A DNA stretch of 52,500 nucleotides from Zopfochytrium polystomum (GCA_025765615.1 JAIVFJ010000236.1:1-52500), one strand, 5' to 3'. Positions 30,080-41,887 are shown, counted from the first letter of the stretch. The notes: generated from the sequence alone by a model not told the origin. Program-made: numbers and translations.

Positions 30080-31655
30080 CTAGTCAAACGCTCCACTCGC
30101 GGCCGGCAACAGCACCACCTCGACGCCGTAGTACTGGAGCACCGCGCGCAGCTCGGGGTCGCGCTCGACCCAGTCCACGTGCTGGAGCTCGAGCTTGCGC
30201 AGGCCGCCGCCGCCGGCGCGCAGCGCATGCAAGGCCGTGTCGAGGGCGCGGGCGGACAGGCGGTCGCCGCCGCCCCAGTGTCCCGATGGGCGGCCGGCGT
30301 ACGCGATCGTGGCGAGAGACGGGCAGCGGGAGGCCAGGGCGGGGAGCCACGAGTCTGGGTCGTTTGGGAACGGTGTTCAGCCCAGAACGCAAAAAGGAAG
30401 AAAAAGACACGACAGACACGCCCCCAACGCGACCCTCCACTCCACGCGATCTCGATAATGAAATAATTAAAAACGCACCGTCAGAGCCCCACATGGGCAA
30501 CGGCGCGACGATCCGCAGCTCGCGGAGGCGCGGCCACGCGGCGACGGCGCGCAGCTGGGCGGCGCAGTCGGCGAGCGGCGCGCCGCTGTAGCTGTCGTAG
30601 GTCAGCGGGTCGCGGTCGTAGGCGCGGAGGCACAGCGCCTCGACGCCCGGCGCGTGCCGCTGCAGCGCGTGGATGGTCGCGACCTCCGCCGCGGCGGCGG
30701 CGACGTCCACCGCCCCGCTGTTCGCCTGCAGCTCCATGCACCAGAGCGTCAGGCGCCGCAGGGCGGGGGCCAGCGGCGGTGCGTCGTCGGCGTCAGCGTC
30801 AGTGTCGGTGTCGCCGGGCGTGGTGCGCCAGCGGCCGTGGAGTTCGAGGTCAGCGAGCGCGGGCGCGGCGGCGAGGAGGTTGAGGAGCGCGGGGATTCTC
30901 CACCGCAGGATGTCTGCGAGGCCGCACTGGGCGATGCGGAGGCGTTTCAGGACAGGAAAGGCGGCGGGGCAGCGTGCGGCCGGCAGCGCGCACGAGCGCG
31001 CGGAGACGTCGAGCAGCCGGAGCGCCGCGAGGTCGGCGAGTGTGTCGAGCGAGACGTACGAGTCGCTGTCGTCGGGCGGCAGCGCGACGGTCAGGGCGTG
31101 CACCGATGCCGCCGGGTCGTACGTGTGCGGCTTGTCCGCGCGGTCGTCGGCCGTGTCACCGTCGTCGTCGAACTCGGCGAGGAAGCGGGCGGTCTCGGCC
31201 TCGGTGGCGGCGGCAGAGGTGCGGGTGAGAAAGTCATCGAGGGCGGACTGGGAGGCGATGCGGAAGCGGCCGGTGGGGATACGGCGGAGGTGGCGGTCGA
31301 GCGGGGGAGCTTGAAGGTGGCTGGCGGTGGCGGCGGCGCGGGAAGAGTACGCGAGGACGGCCGAGTTTGCGCGGCGGCAGACCAGACGGAGGGCGGCGAT
31401 GACGGCGATGGCGGCGGCGGTGGGGCGGCTCGACGAGGAAGAGGCGGCTGCTGCCACGATCGGCATGGCGGGCCGGTTGCTTTGGTGGCGATCGTGGTCG
31501 TCGTCGTCGTCGTCGTCCTCGTTGCCTACGATGGCAAGGACGAGGGGGTCGAGGAAGAAGGGGGCAAAAAGGATGTCGATAGCGGATGGCAGTGGCGGCG
31601 GCGGTTGATGCAGTGAGGTGGTGACCACGACGTCGCAAGACGCCTCACTAGACAT
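30080..31655 (-). CDS. Leucine-rich-repeat-like protein (possibly 3' part of a longer gene)
   Basis: Exon 1 (31655-30479) and exon 2 (30354-30080) are joined across a 124-base GT-AG intron, giving DDSWLPALASRC. The N terminus has a hydrophobic SAIDILFAPFFLDPLVLAIVG stretch, an acidic run and a Ser/Ala-rich segment. From about residue 180 the sequence shows irregular leucine-rich units (LRLLDVSARSCALP, LKRLRIAQCGLADI, LADLELHGRW, LRRLTLWCMEL, LRKLELQHVDWV) like those of F-box/LRR proteins, with no clear F-box. It probably acts as a protein-binding scaffold. The reading frame is also open upstream, through a GA repeat, into the neighbouring gene, so the ATG at 31655 may be internal. Confidence 0.7.
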
Positions 31656-31685
31656 GGAGGGGTTGTGTCTCTGAAAAAAAAGATG

Positions 31686-31687
<2 letters not shown>

Positions 31688-31725
<38 letters not shown>

Positions 31726-31738
31726 GCTCTCTCGCTGT
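31688..31738. repeat. (CT)n microsatellite between two in-frame domains
   Basis: About 45 bases of CT on the plus strand, read as (GA)n on the coding minus strand, giving alternating Arg-Glu. It lies in an uninterrupted frame between the shared domain and the LRR-like domain. Confidence 0.85.
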
Positions 31739-33479
31739 CTGTCCTCCCGTTCGCGGACTTGATCGCTTTCCCTTGTTTCGCCGCGGCGTCCTTGGCCTTG
31801 CCAAGCCTGATGGCCTTTTTTCCGTCGGCGAGGCGGTTCTTGTTGATGTCGACGCCCTTCATGGTGTTCTTTGCGGAGCGAAGAGTGCTCTTGAGGTCGA
31901 GCGAGCCGTCCTTGTTCTTCTTCAGGGCGCCCAGGAACTGGTTGTTCATGGCGTTGACGCGCTTCTTGCAACCGGCGCCGGAGGCGGAGCGGCGCGTGAT
32001 CGTGATGCCGTCGCGTCTGGTGAGGTCGCAGTGCATGATCAAGCCCATTCGCTCACCGCCGACTTCAATCTGGTCCATCGGATTGGTTCAGAGGGTTAGC
32101 GGGAGGCAGCGGCAACAACAATCTCAAGTCAGAACAACGAGGAGGGAGGTAAAAATTGTTTGCCGAGTAAGAAGCTTGCTTACGATGGCGTTGACGTTCC
32201 CCTGCTTGTCACCAGCGGTCAGCCGCCTGCCGTCTTTCACCATTGGGTCCTTTGCCTCGATGCTGACGATGTTTGCGCCCGCCGGCAGCTTGGCTTGCAG
32301 TTCGCGGGCGAGGTCGCCAGAGTTGACCCTGTTCTTGACGGCGTTGAAGTCGGCCTCGGTCTCGCTCGCGCCAATGTTCGAGAGGATGCGCACTTTGGAC
32401 TCCTCGCGCGTCGCCACGGTGTCACCGCGTCCGTTCTTGCCCCTGCCCGCGTCGACGGGAAGGCCGTTGTAGGTGAACTCGGAGTTCCGGTGGGCCACCT
32501 GGCGCGGGGGAGGGTTTGTTTTGAAGAATAGGGGGCTGGTGTTCAGAGAATTCGTAGAACGCAGATGTTTACTTTACCCAATCCTCGCGGGTTTCTCCCT
32601 TTGAAGCGTCGGGGTCTGAAAAAGCGTCGTCGCGTCAGTTTACCAAAAGAACTCAAGGGTCGTGTGAAGGGGCACTGACACGACTTGATTCCAAGGCCTT
32701 CGAGGCTCGGTTTGATGAGCTTCGCCCTGTCGTTCTCGACGGCGTTCTGCGTGGCCATGGAGGCGGACTGGTGGGCGCGCTCGGCGTTGGTGGCGCTGGC
32801 AATCTCGCTTTTTCCGCTGGCGAGGGCGCTGCCCAGGTCGGTGGCGACTTTCGCTTGCTGATTCCTTTTGTCATCCTTTGACAGACTCGTGTCCGTTCCG
32901 ATCGCAATCCGCCGGGCGCCGGCATTATCTTTTGCAGTCTGCATTGCGTTGTTTGCATCTTGGATCTTCTTCTGCTCGGCCATGCACGCCGCGTCGCAGT
33001 CTGCTTTGGCTTTCGTGACGGCGCCCTCGAAGGCGTCGAGCTGCGCTTTGTGCTCTGGGGGGTGTGGGGGTGGGGGGGCGAGGGTCGGGTGGCAGAAGAG
33101 AGGTGGGGGTAAGAGGAAGCGGAAGCAAAATAAAGAGACGGGAACAGGATGCATACTCACTGTTCAATTCAAGCCTGGCTTGGACGGCCTCGTTCATCCG
33201 AGCCCCCATGGCGTTGATGATGTCGTCTTGGGTCGGAGCGGCGAAGACGAGGGGGTTCCATGAGCCGGAGAAGGATGATATGGAGGAGGAGGAAGAGGAG
33301 GCAAGGAAGAAAGTGGCGATGGAGACCAGGAGTGCAACCGCGACGGCGTGCAGCACGCGATAGCGGACTGGGGGAGCGGCGGGGCGGCGGCAGTGACGGC
33401 GACGATGTGTGTCTGAGGGGACGAGGCCGTCGGGAGTGAAGGCGGCAGCGGCGACGACGAGGACTGGTGCTGCCGTCAT
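31739..33479 (-). CDS. Signal-anchored helical protein sharing a domain with the kinase-like gene
   Basis: Exon 1 (33479-33161) encodes an anchor, LHAVAVALLVSIATFFLA. Exon 2 (33054-32682) encodes a mostly helical Ala/Lys-rich segment (QLDAFEGAVTKAKADCDAAC). A short exon (32615-32578), exon 4 (32498-32184) and exon 5 from 32069 follow. Exon 5 encodes CDLTRRDGITITRRS, a second Cys about 20 residues on, FLGALKKNKDGSLDLKSTL, and a Lys-rich end. It aligns with the domain after the kinase fold at 26090-26410 (CRSAGVTFERRSG, ADGTLDIKATL). The exon 2 to exon 3 phase does not fit any GT I can see, so that junction is uncertain. No stop follows exon 5; the frame continues through the GA repeat into the LRR-like gene. 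Function unknown. Confidence 0.62.
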
Positions 33480-33499
33480 TGTTGATTGAAAATACTGGG

Positions 33500-33650
33500 G
33501 GGATAGATTGTGTGTCTGTGTGTCTGTGTCTGTGCTGTGGCGTGCGAGCGTCCTTGTGTGTGTGAGTGTGTGTGTGCGTGTGTGTGTGTGTGTGTGTATT
33601 AATATGTGTGTGTGCGTGTGAGTGTGAGCGTGAAAGTGAGTGTTTGTTTG
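33500..33650. repeat. (TG)n microsatellite
   Basis: Imperfect TG repeats, including a pure stretch near 33575-33597, just upstream of the minus-strand gene start at 33479; possibly in its promoter. Confidence 0.85.
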
Positions 33651-33737
33651 ATATCGAGGTCTTCAGCGGTCCTCCACGACAGAGGAGCGAAGACAAAAAT
33701 TCTTGTTTCGGCAAGTGATAGTGGTTCCCAACGTCCA

Positions 33738-33827
33738 GTCTCTCTCTCTCTGTCTCTCGCTCTCTCCTCTCTCTGTCTGTCTTGCGTCTCGCACTCTCGG
33801 TCCCTCTCTCTCTCTCTCTCTTCCTGC
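33738..33827. repeat. (CT)n tract
   Basis: Imperfect CT repeats with TGTC interruptions, upstream of the same minus-strand gene. Confidence 0.8.
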
Positions 33828-33889
33828 CAAGAGAACACCAAGATAAAATCCTCCGAGTGACATGGACCGGCCTTGAGTCACCACAGCGT

Positions 33890-34311
33890 GAAGGGCTCGG
33901 ATTCTTACCTGGACTGTCACCCCTCCTGCAGTGTTTAGGCGGCCGCCGTTGAAGGCCTTGCTCGACCCGGATGTTGAGGCCGTGTCCTTGGAGTTGGTGG
34001 CGGCGGGCGTGGGAGCTGGTGGCAAGCAGCGCGGCGGCGACAAGCAGCAGTTGTGCCACGAACACGGCAACGATGGCGAGCCGCCTGGCTAAGTTGGTCG
34101 GCGCCTTGTTGAAAGCTTCTCGCCTTTTTTCGCAATGCAAACACTTGCTTCGCCAACCTCCTATCGCAAGGATGTTTCCGCTGTGGCCGAAAAAGACTTG
34201 GTCGAGGAGGGCGCATTCACTCGGATGTTTTATCAATTTTTTGGTTTCTCCAAGACACTCACTCAGAGTTTGCCATGTTTTTCCATCCTCATGAAAGCAA
34301 GCCACTCGCAC
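33890..34311 (-). CDS. Possible short membrane-protein exon, unrecognised
   Basis: A minus-strand frame starting at 34311 has a hydrophobic segment (LAIVAVFVAQLLLVAAALLATS) near 34060. Another frame over its end (TSGSSKAFNGGRLNTAGGVTVQ) stops at a good GTAAGA donor at about 33909. This may be the first exon of a small anchored protein like its neighbours, or a decayed relative. No following exon was identified. Confidence 0.35.
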
Positions 34312-34326
34312 GCATACTGATTGTCC

Positions 34327-35856
34327 CTAGTCGCGAAGCCCTCTCCTCCCTCGACGGACCCCGCGCCTCCGACGCCTTCTTCCGATTCCAGTCGCCCCCG
34401 CGGCAGCAGCGGCGTCCGCCGCCGCCTTGCTCCGCACGCCAACAACGCCGACAGCCACCGCATCTCCGACATCACTCACACAGCCAGGCGCCGCGACGAC
34501 CGCGATCGCGCGGCCGACGACGCCGCGCACCGTGTCAGCGGCGTACAGACTCAGGAGCATCGTCTGCACGGCCAGCGTGGCACCCCCGGTCGCGTCCGCG
34601 CGGAGTGTACCAAGGACGCCAGCAGCGAGTGACACGGAGACGGTGGCGGTGCGGCGGTGCAGCGGCGGGCAGGCGGACGGCGCCGTGTTGGACGGGTTGA
34701 AGAGTCCGCCAGCGGTCAGGAGGCGGGGCGAACGGTCCGTGATGTCCTATTATCGGAGGGGAGTATTATGATTAACGAGCTCCACGCCCACAAGCAACGG
34801 AAGCCAAAGAAAAAGCCCTGTCCGCACCCCAAACTCGCGCACGTGCACGGCGTACGTGGACCCCGGGTCCAAGCCGACGGCGGCGATCTTGATCTTGACG
34901 GGGCTGGAGGCGTTGTGCTGTGAGAGGGCAGCGACGGCGGTGGCAGTGCCGTTGGCGAGGAGCGGCGCCAGTACGGCGACGGCCTTTGCGCTACGGACCT
35001 GTGCGGTGCTGTTTGGTGAGGCCGGCGACTCCGGGTCGGCTTCCGCCGCCGCCGCCGGCGGGAAGGCGGTGCCGTTCTGCCACCCGACGACGCCGATCGT
35101 GATGCGGGAGCCCGAGTCGCCTGTCGGCTGGGAGCGGGGTTTGCTAACAGTCAGGTACGAGGGAAAAAGGGAATGTAACCGCGGTTCCCTCCCTGCCTAC
35201 CTGCGTCACGCAGTCATCCCTGCCGCTCCTGACGACCACGCCGCGCCCCACGACCAGCCCAATGGCTCCCGGCACCAAGCTTGCCGACGCAGTGCCGGCG
35301 GTGACGGGGCGGACGACGGTGAGCACGACGGATCCGTCGTCGTCGGCGGTGACGTTGCCAACGTCGCCGGCGTGGAACGCGGCGAGCGAGGCCGGCAAGG
35401 TCGGGTCTGGGCAGCCGTGCGGCCGCTTTGTCGGGTTGAGGTGGCCGCCGAGGGATGCGCCCGTTTCGGCGTCGGATATGTCCTTCATGTGTGTTTGGGT
35501 GGTGCAGGGGGATCGTGGAGGTGAGCAGGTGTGGACGAATGGAATACGGCGCTCACCCCAAACGAGTAAAAGTGGACGCCGTGGACGGACGCGGGGGCCA
35601 GACGGTACAGGCGGATATCGATGCGCACGGTCTGTAGATCGGCGGACTGGGAGATTGCGAGGGTTCCCGATGCGGTGCCGTTTGCCGTCGGTGTCAGCAC
35701 GGCGACAGCCTTGTAGGGGAAGCTGACGTTAGCCGGTGCCTGTGCTGTCGTCGTCGGCGTTGTCGGAGCAGCCAGCACACCGACAATGAAAATCAAAAGG
35801 AGCTCGAGGGAGAGTCGGAGCCTCCGGGCTGCGCGGGTCAGGGTGGTAGCGGTCAT
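34327..35856 (-). CDS. Secreted protein with two degenerate Cu/Zn-SOD domains
   Basis: Four phase-0 exons (35856-35557, 35482-35201, 35127-34828, 34746-34327) give 433 residues with an N-terminal signal sequence (LSLELLLIFIVGVLAA). Domain 1 has the SOD landmarks GVHFYSFGD, GGHLNP, HG, HAGDVGN, VGRGVVVR and TGDSGSRITIGVVG. The zinc ligands are all present (His114, His122, His137, Asp140). Two copper ligands are lost: the second His of HxH is Tyr97 and the VVVH His is Arg185. Domain 2 keeps the fold (YAVHVREFGD, AGGLFNP, VVGRAIAVV, VGDAVAVGVVG) but has lost nearly all ligands. The tail is Ala-rich then Arg-rich. Dismutase activity is unlikely. Both domains share intron positions, which suggests an internal duplication. 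Confidence 0.85.
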
Positions 35857-37121
35857 CCCGAGAGATGAATGTTTGTGTTAGTTGCGGAAGGGCAAAAATT
35901 GTCGTATTGCGCAAATAGCAGGGCTGGTCATGTGACACCCTTTGGACACCGCAAGAGGGTTTTTTTTTTTTTTTCCGGCTCACACGATATCTGCTGTCGT
36001 CCCCGACGCGTCTTTTCGAAGAGCGCGCATCTAGCGGGCCAGCCGGAGGTTTTTTGTAAAGTGCCACATCATGGACGACAATGGAGAAAGGATGTCGAAG
36101 TGGATCCTGCTTCGATCGCGCGTCGTCGGTAGAGATATTGTATAACACTCGGCACATAGTGGTTCATGTAGTGCGCGCAGAACTCGAAAGTAAGGTCTGC
36201 TTGTGCACTCTACAGAGGTGTCTCTACCCGCCCATCAACGAACGGACGAAGGTGCCCCCCCGATATAGCCGGCGGAGCGAGTTCTTTCAACGTAGTTCAA
36301 GAAGGCGAGCAAGAACAACAAGGAGAGTAAGAAGCAAAACAAATGGAATAAGGCATAAGTGAGAGGAAGAAAGAGAGATCTTCTTTGATCGGTGTGGCGC
36401 ATCCGTGCCTTCTCCTGTTGCCGGTCTCGCGCGCCAACCTCAAGTAATACAAGAACTTTGGCAAGTTGACATTTAGTACATTGCACTGTACATGCAGCGG
36501 GCGTGCACCTGCGCACGAATAGCTCCCAACAACCACGCACCACAAACCGACACCTTCTCCCGTCCATGAGACATCCCGCTCCCCAAGTCGTGACTTAGAA
36601 GTGAACCCCACTCCCCTCACGATCATCTCGCGCCGGCCTTTCCTGCGATCCGCGGGATCCCGCTAACGGGAGTGGAGCGTGGCACATCCCTCCCGACACA
36701 CATTCCTCGCGCCGGAAATGGGGGGACGAAGGCAACGGTTCATCCGCGACCGAGTGGATGTGGATCATTCCCCAATATCCTTCCGCCCCGCCACGTTCTT
36801 CGTGATGATGATTGTGTATTGCAAGGGTCCACCGCCCATGCTTTGTCCATCGGGATCAGCTAAGGCGTTCGAATAGCTGGAAATAAGGGCAATGTTTCCT
36901 CATCGTACTGGTCATTCCTTGCATGATTTAATGCTGAAAGTGGAGCAAACTTGATGGTGAGATACGTCTCTCCGAGCGCGTGTTTTGAGCGTCATGTTTC
37001 CATCCAGGTGTTGAACCAAGCTGAATGTAAAACTTTCTACCGCCCCAAAGACGTTTGTGTCTTGTCTCTCGTCGCGCGATCCCACCTTTGCTGAAGCAGC
37101 TGCCAGATGTTCGAGCGATCA
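35857..37121. other. Intergenic, nothing recognised
   Basis: About 1.26 kb with no supported gene. It should hold the promoter of the SOD-like gene at its left end. Confidence 0.4.
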
Positions 37122-37697
37122 TGACGACATATCACGGCCCTCCACTGCTTCGTCTCCCGTTCGAGCTGCTCATGAAAGTGCTGTTTCTCCTCATCGACGG
37201 GGGCGCCGACTCAGAGCGGACTCGGCGCCACGATCCTCGGCGGCGGCGGCGGCGATGTGCGCCACCAGGCCTCGCACGTGAGCGTCGTGGCTATGTACGC
37301 CGCAGCCTTTCGGGGAGAGGGCAGGCTCTGTGACGACGGTGGCCAAGACCTCGAGGGCACGTGGCGACACGAAGACTTTCCGCTGGCCCACTTGCAGGCA
37401 GCCTTGGAACATATTCTGGCAACATCCCAGCTCCGACGCGACGTCATCGTGATCGAGCTCCTGCTGGACGCCGGCGCGGTTGATCGGTACGACTTTTTGT
37501 GCGAACAACAACGATTCCTTGACTGTGGATCTTCGGTTCGACGAGGCATTCGCTATCGCCTTGGATGTATGACCAGAAACAAAGAAGAACAAACGCAGAC
37601 ATGCGTTAAGTTCCAAAGCACAATGAGAGAAGAAGGAAGGTGCCTTGTTAGCACGTCCGTAATCGTTGCGGAAAGGAGGATACATAACTCGCACTAA
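37122..37697 (+). pseudogene. Possible F-box/ankyrin-type relic
   Basis: An ATG at 37122 begins a frame with LLRLPFELLMKVLFLLIDGGA, like an F-box start (LPxELLxxIL). A frame shifted by one, from about 37225, reads GGGGDVRHQASHVSVVAMYAAAFRG, then HLQAALEHILA and DVIVIELLLDAGAVDRYDF, which resembles ankyrin helices. A frame change or small intron is needed in the GGC-rich stretch near 37235. Too short and too weak to be sure. Confidence 0.35.
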
Positions 37698-37828
37698 ACT
37701 CCTTTTTTTTAAAAAAATTGCCATAATACGTATGTACACGAAGGGGCTAAATCTTGAAGACATACTGTATTTCGCGGGGAAAGAAAGCGACAGTAGAATG
37801 AGAGGAGAACCGCATCACGCCTTGGCAA

Positions 37829-39329
37829 TCACCTCAACTTAACACTACCATCGCAACCATACACCAAGCTGGGTCCATCAGCCAGGTTATTCCCAAACGA
37901 CACTACCCTCTTTTTGAACGCATCTTTCACCGCTGTATTATTGAGCAGCCTCCAATCGCGGGTAAACCCGTTGAGCACCTTCATCTCCTCGAAATTGACA
38001 GCGACCTGCAGCATCGGGAACTTTGCGATCGTGTCGGCCGACAACACCTGGTCCCACCAGGCCATCTTGATGGTGACCTCGTCGACATTGGGGTTGATGT
38101 TTTGGAGGAAGGGGGCGCCGGTTTCGGGAAGGAGCATGGGCTTGTTGTAGGTCCCTGGAAACTGGTGGTAAAAGTCGTGGAGCTTGGAGTAGGCTGCGGT
38201 CATTTGGTCTGGGCCGACGGCGCGGGAGGTGGTCGGGCCGGAGCCAGTGAGGTAGTCTTGGAAGTAGGTTGAGGCGACGGCTTCGTTGACTTGGTCGAAT
38301 GGGTAGTAGTAGAGGGAGAGGCCGAACCAGTCAACGTAGTCGGCGCCAGGGAAGAAAGGAGTGTACGGGTCGTCGTTCTTGTCCACTTTGCCGTCCTTGT
38401 TGGTGTCGAGGGCATCGAACTCCGGCCCGGAATTGGGGATGGGCGAAGTGCCGGTGGTTTCGTTGAACGGGGCGGTGATGGCGATGTTTGGCCCCCAAAC
38501 CATTGCTGTTGAAACATCGTACAAGTGAAGTTCGTTAGGTAACCCTTAAAAGGAGAAGGGGCCGGCCATCGCCCAAGCTCACCCGTCAAGTTTGTGTACT
38601 TTCTCACAAACCCGGTCATCCTTCGAAACGACTTGATGTACGCAACCGGCTTGTTGCCGTACGTCGTCCAATCCCCGTTCATCTCGTGTCCCCATCTAAG
38701 AAGGACGGGCACGCCGTAGCGGCTGTTGATGTCGAGCAGCTGCTTTGCAAACGCGTCGAGGACGTTGTCCGGAAGCTGTTCGAGCGGGGATGTCGGGGCC
38801 ATGGTGACCTCGAGGATGCCGCCGACGCGGGCGACCTCGGAGCCGAACCAGTTGAGCGAGTTTTGGTCGTAAGGCGGGTTGGTGTCCATATTCATTTCCA
38901 TAAAGGTGTTGCTTGATGCGTGCGGATGTGCGGGTGGAGGGTTTCGAGAAGGCAGTCATTAAGACTGTGCGAATCAAACCCCACATCAGAGCAAGAGCAC
39001 ACTCACTAGACGGCCGCGCTGTACCCCAGCTTCTCCGCGGCCTGCCGCGGGGTCATAGTCGCCCAATCGAGCGACCAGCCGAGCATGATCCTTCCCGGTG
39101 TCTGGAGCTGCAGCCTGCTGAAGCCGGTCTTTGACGCGTCACACGAAGTCGAGGCGTTTGAGATATCGATGGGCTTGTTGACGGTCGCGCCGGCGGAGGG
39201 GGGCTGGGCCTCGAGGTGGAGTACGAGGACCTTGTGGGAGAAGTATGCTAGGCCGCCGATCGACAGGACCATGGCGACGAAGACTTTCGCCCAGAAGAGG
39301 CAGTGAAGGGTTGCGTGGCGTACTCCCAT
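37829..39329 (-). CDS. GH26-type endo-beta-mannanase-like glycoside hydrolase
   Basis: Three exons (39329-39007, 38911-38583, 38505-37829) give 442 residues in perfect phase. The first junction splits a Tyr codon (AVYNTFMEMN). A type II anchor, AKVFVAMVLSIGGLAYF, follows 13 residues. The catalytic domain shows LRWGHEMNGDW near 183, which fits the GH26 acid/base HExNG block, then MVWGPN, YVDWFGLSLYYYP and KPMLLPETGAP near 346, the likely nucleophile region. Residues near 255 read DTNKDGKVDKND, a 12-residue EF-hand or dockerin-like calcium loop inside the catalytic domain. It probably cleaves beta-mannan or a related polysaccharide outside the cell. Another clan-A family is possible, but the overall layout fits GH26 best. 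Confidence 0.85.
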
Positions 39330-39612
39330 CGCGGGACGTGGGAGGCGGCGTCTGAGCGAACGGGAAGAAAGTGGGTGGCGCTATCCGCAAGATGTAATTA
39401 TCACGCAGCAAGGGTTCCGTTTCGATTTTCGGTGCATGGCAACGCCTCAGACGGTCTTCGATTTTGGCTGTCTTCGATTGAATTTCCCGATTTGGGAAAA
39501 TGTCCCCACGAAATTTCATAGGCCTCGAAGACAGCCAGTGTGGCAGTGCTGGGGCTTTGCGGCAGGTTCGGCAAATCCTGATTAAGTTGAATCTGGAATG
39601 CGAATGACCAAA

Positions 39613-39684
39613 GGGGGTATATATCAGTGGTAGATAGCTCGCTTCGCATGCGAGATGCCCAGGGTTCGATCCCCTGTGCCTCCA
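39613..39684 (+). tRNA. tRNA-Ala(CGC)
   Basis: Acceptor GGGGGTA/TGCCTCC, D-arm TATATCAGTGGTAGATA, anticodon stem CTCGC/GCGAG with loop TTCGCAT (anticodon CGC), and T-loop TTCGATC. No intron. Confidence 0.92.
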
Positions 39685-41431
39685 CAGACTTTGTGGAAGA
39701 TATGGTCTAGCCAGGAAGAGCACCGTTGCAGCCAAACCTGTAAAAGGTTTCTGCAGGCCACTTGCACCTTATTGTTAGCAAGTTTGGCACTTTGTCCAAT
39801 TTCTTGTGTGGGACACACAATACTTGGATTGAAGCCCAGGGCGTGTGGATTGCGAGAAACCTCCCAATTGGGAAAGCGGCGTTCAAGCGGCACTTCTTCC
39901 CGCTGGATTTGGAGCGGATATGAAAACCCCGTATCCGCATCAGCAAAGCCAGATAGTACACCCCTGTTTGTTGGTTCAAGGTGTGGTAGTTTTTTTTTTT
40001 TGTTTTTTATTTTTTCCTGCGGCTGTGTGAATTTTCCCCCACACATGCACCTTCGGTAATCATTACATCACCATTAGGGTTTGGTTACGTAACACCCAAA
40101 ATTACTAACCAATGATGCCTTCTAAACCAGCGACCACCAACACCAAAAAATCTGTGTCAGATCATTTGAGTAAGGGAAGACTACCTTGCCTGTATCAAGG
40201 CGAAATTGTCGGATAACGGCCATTTTTGACCTCAGCGCCTTTAAACCATCTGCCTTCAAGAGAATTTTGGGAGAGTACTAATAGTGAATACCTCGGCGTT
40301 TGCACAAACACACTAATGTATATGTGTTTTGATGAATAGTCTTTTTTTTTTTCGCATCCTCATTTGTTGGAATTCGCTCCTGGCGCATGCAAGCTTTGCA
40401 TGAAAACGTTTCGGGCTGCTGAGGGTGATGACTCAAGTATTGCAATTGGTTGGTGTTGCGAGTGATGTGCTGAAGTGGTGACGAAAGTGCTGCGAGGGTG
40501 GTGTCGATGTTGCATGTTGGTTGTTCCAGTCTTCGGCATTGCAACCATGGAGCTACAGCGAAGGTTCGAGCTGTAGAGCGTGGCAAATCATTTGTTTTTT
40601 CGTGTGAGGGGTGCGCAGGTCCAGTTGCTGCTGTGCTAGGGGTTGCCCAGCTGTCCCCTTTTTTTAGCACGGGGCCGGAGTGAGAGTCGGGAGACTGAGC
40701 AATGCGCACAGCCTGGGAGGCATCCCAGCGGCACAGTACCAGAAAGGCACAGACTCAGGAGACATTCAGGCGCCCTAGCTCTGAGACAATGACACTGTTG
40801 CATCACACTGATGTGGCCAAAACTCTATGGAGTACGTGAGCAAAGAAGTGACCATGGCTCCAGATTAATTCCTAATAAATTTGCTCGTGTAAAGCAATGA
40901 TGTGGTGTCCCTCCTGTGGATTGAATCCAAGGGATGTTGATAACCCTCTGCGATCTACATGGAGTGCGACCAGGATTTCCAGAACGCCATGGTCTCCTTG
41001 GTAGAGAACCAGAAATTGTGTCCTTAGCGGATGGGCGCACTAAAGGGGAAACAGACCATGATATCGAAATTATGAAACTCAGTGCTTTTACCCTTGCTCG
41101 GCGCCCTCACATCGAAGCCTCAGTCAGCCACCTTTTGGTCAACTCCAATCTCACACAGAAACCTTACCAAGTACTTGTACAGCACTAGAACACCCTCAGG
41201 ACCATATGGTTCAAAGGATCTTGAATAAAGTACCACCAATGTGTGTTTACTTACTCTAACAGCCCTGGTTCCATTCCAGGTGAGTGCATCCCGAGAGGTA
41301 ATCGTTCCCTACAAGTTGGCTGCAGTGAGCATTGAGTTGGCAGGAGCGCCAGTTAGTGCAGCATGCAAGTTCCCTCATGGACTCTAAACGGATTTTTTTG
41401 TTCTAAGTATTGGGTTCAAAGCCTGACAGAA
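39685..41431. other. AT-rich spacer, nothing recognised
   Basis: About 1.75 kb between two tRNA-Ala genes; no supported coding region. Confidence 0.45.
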
Positions 41432-41503
41432 GGGGGTATATATCAGTGGTAGATAGCTCGCTTTGCATGCGAGATGCCGTGGGTTCGAACCCCTTTGCCT
41501 CCA
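41432..41503 (+). tRNA. tRNA-Ala(TGC)
   Basis: The first half is identical to the tRNA-Ala at 39613 except for one anticodon base (loop TTTGCAT, anticodon TGC). Acceptor GGGGGTA/TGCCTCC. The T-stem has one mismatch. The two genes look like recent duplicates. Confidence 0.88.
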
Positions 41504-41887
41504 CTGGGCCTCCAATCGAATAACGCAGGTTAATTTTCTGTTGCATCAAATGAAGCTGGAATGCGCTTCGCCCGACCTTTATCGTGAAGGAAGTTCAAAG
41601 GGAAAATAGTGGAAGTAAGGATGAAAGCAGCTATCTACATCCTCATGCACAAGGAATTTCTTTGCAGGGCAGACGCAAGCCCGTTCCGCAATTAGAAATA
41701 TTTTTCTGGCCTTCAAGTCGCACAACAGAGCTCTTGGACAGCAATTGCTTTATTCGCAGTTCTATGTAGTTCTCTGTCACGGGTAGATTCCAGCTTGACC
41801 GACCAAGCGTCGGTGGTGAAGCCGGCTTGTGAGGCAGGCGACGGTATGGGATAGATTGGTGGCTGTTTCTTTGTCGCGTGGCACCAG
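41504..41887. other. Spacer upstream of the methyltransferase homologue
   Basis: No feature recognised. Confidence 0.3.

Noticed and set aside
30654..31616. A 320-codon plus-strand frame
   Set aside because: It is antisense to the LRR-like gene and has low-complexity Gly/Arg/Val composition.
40900..40945. GGATTGAATCC, similar to a T-arm
   Set aside because: No flanking stems form a cloverleaf on either strand.
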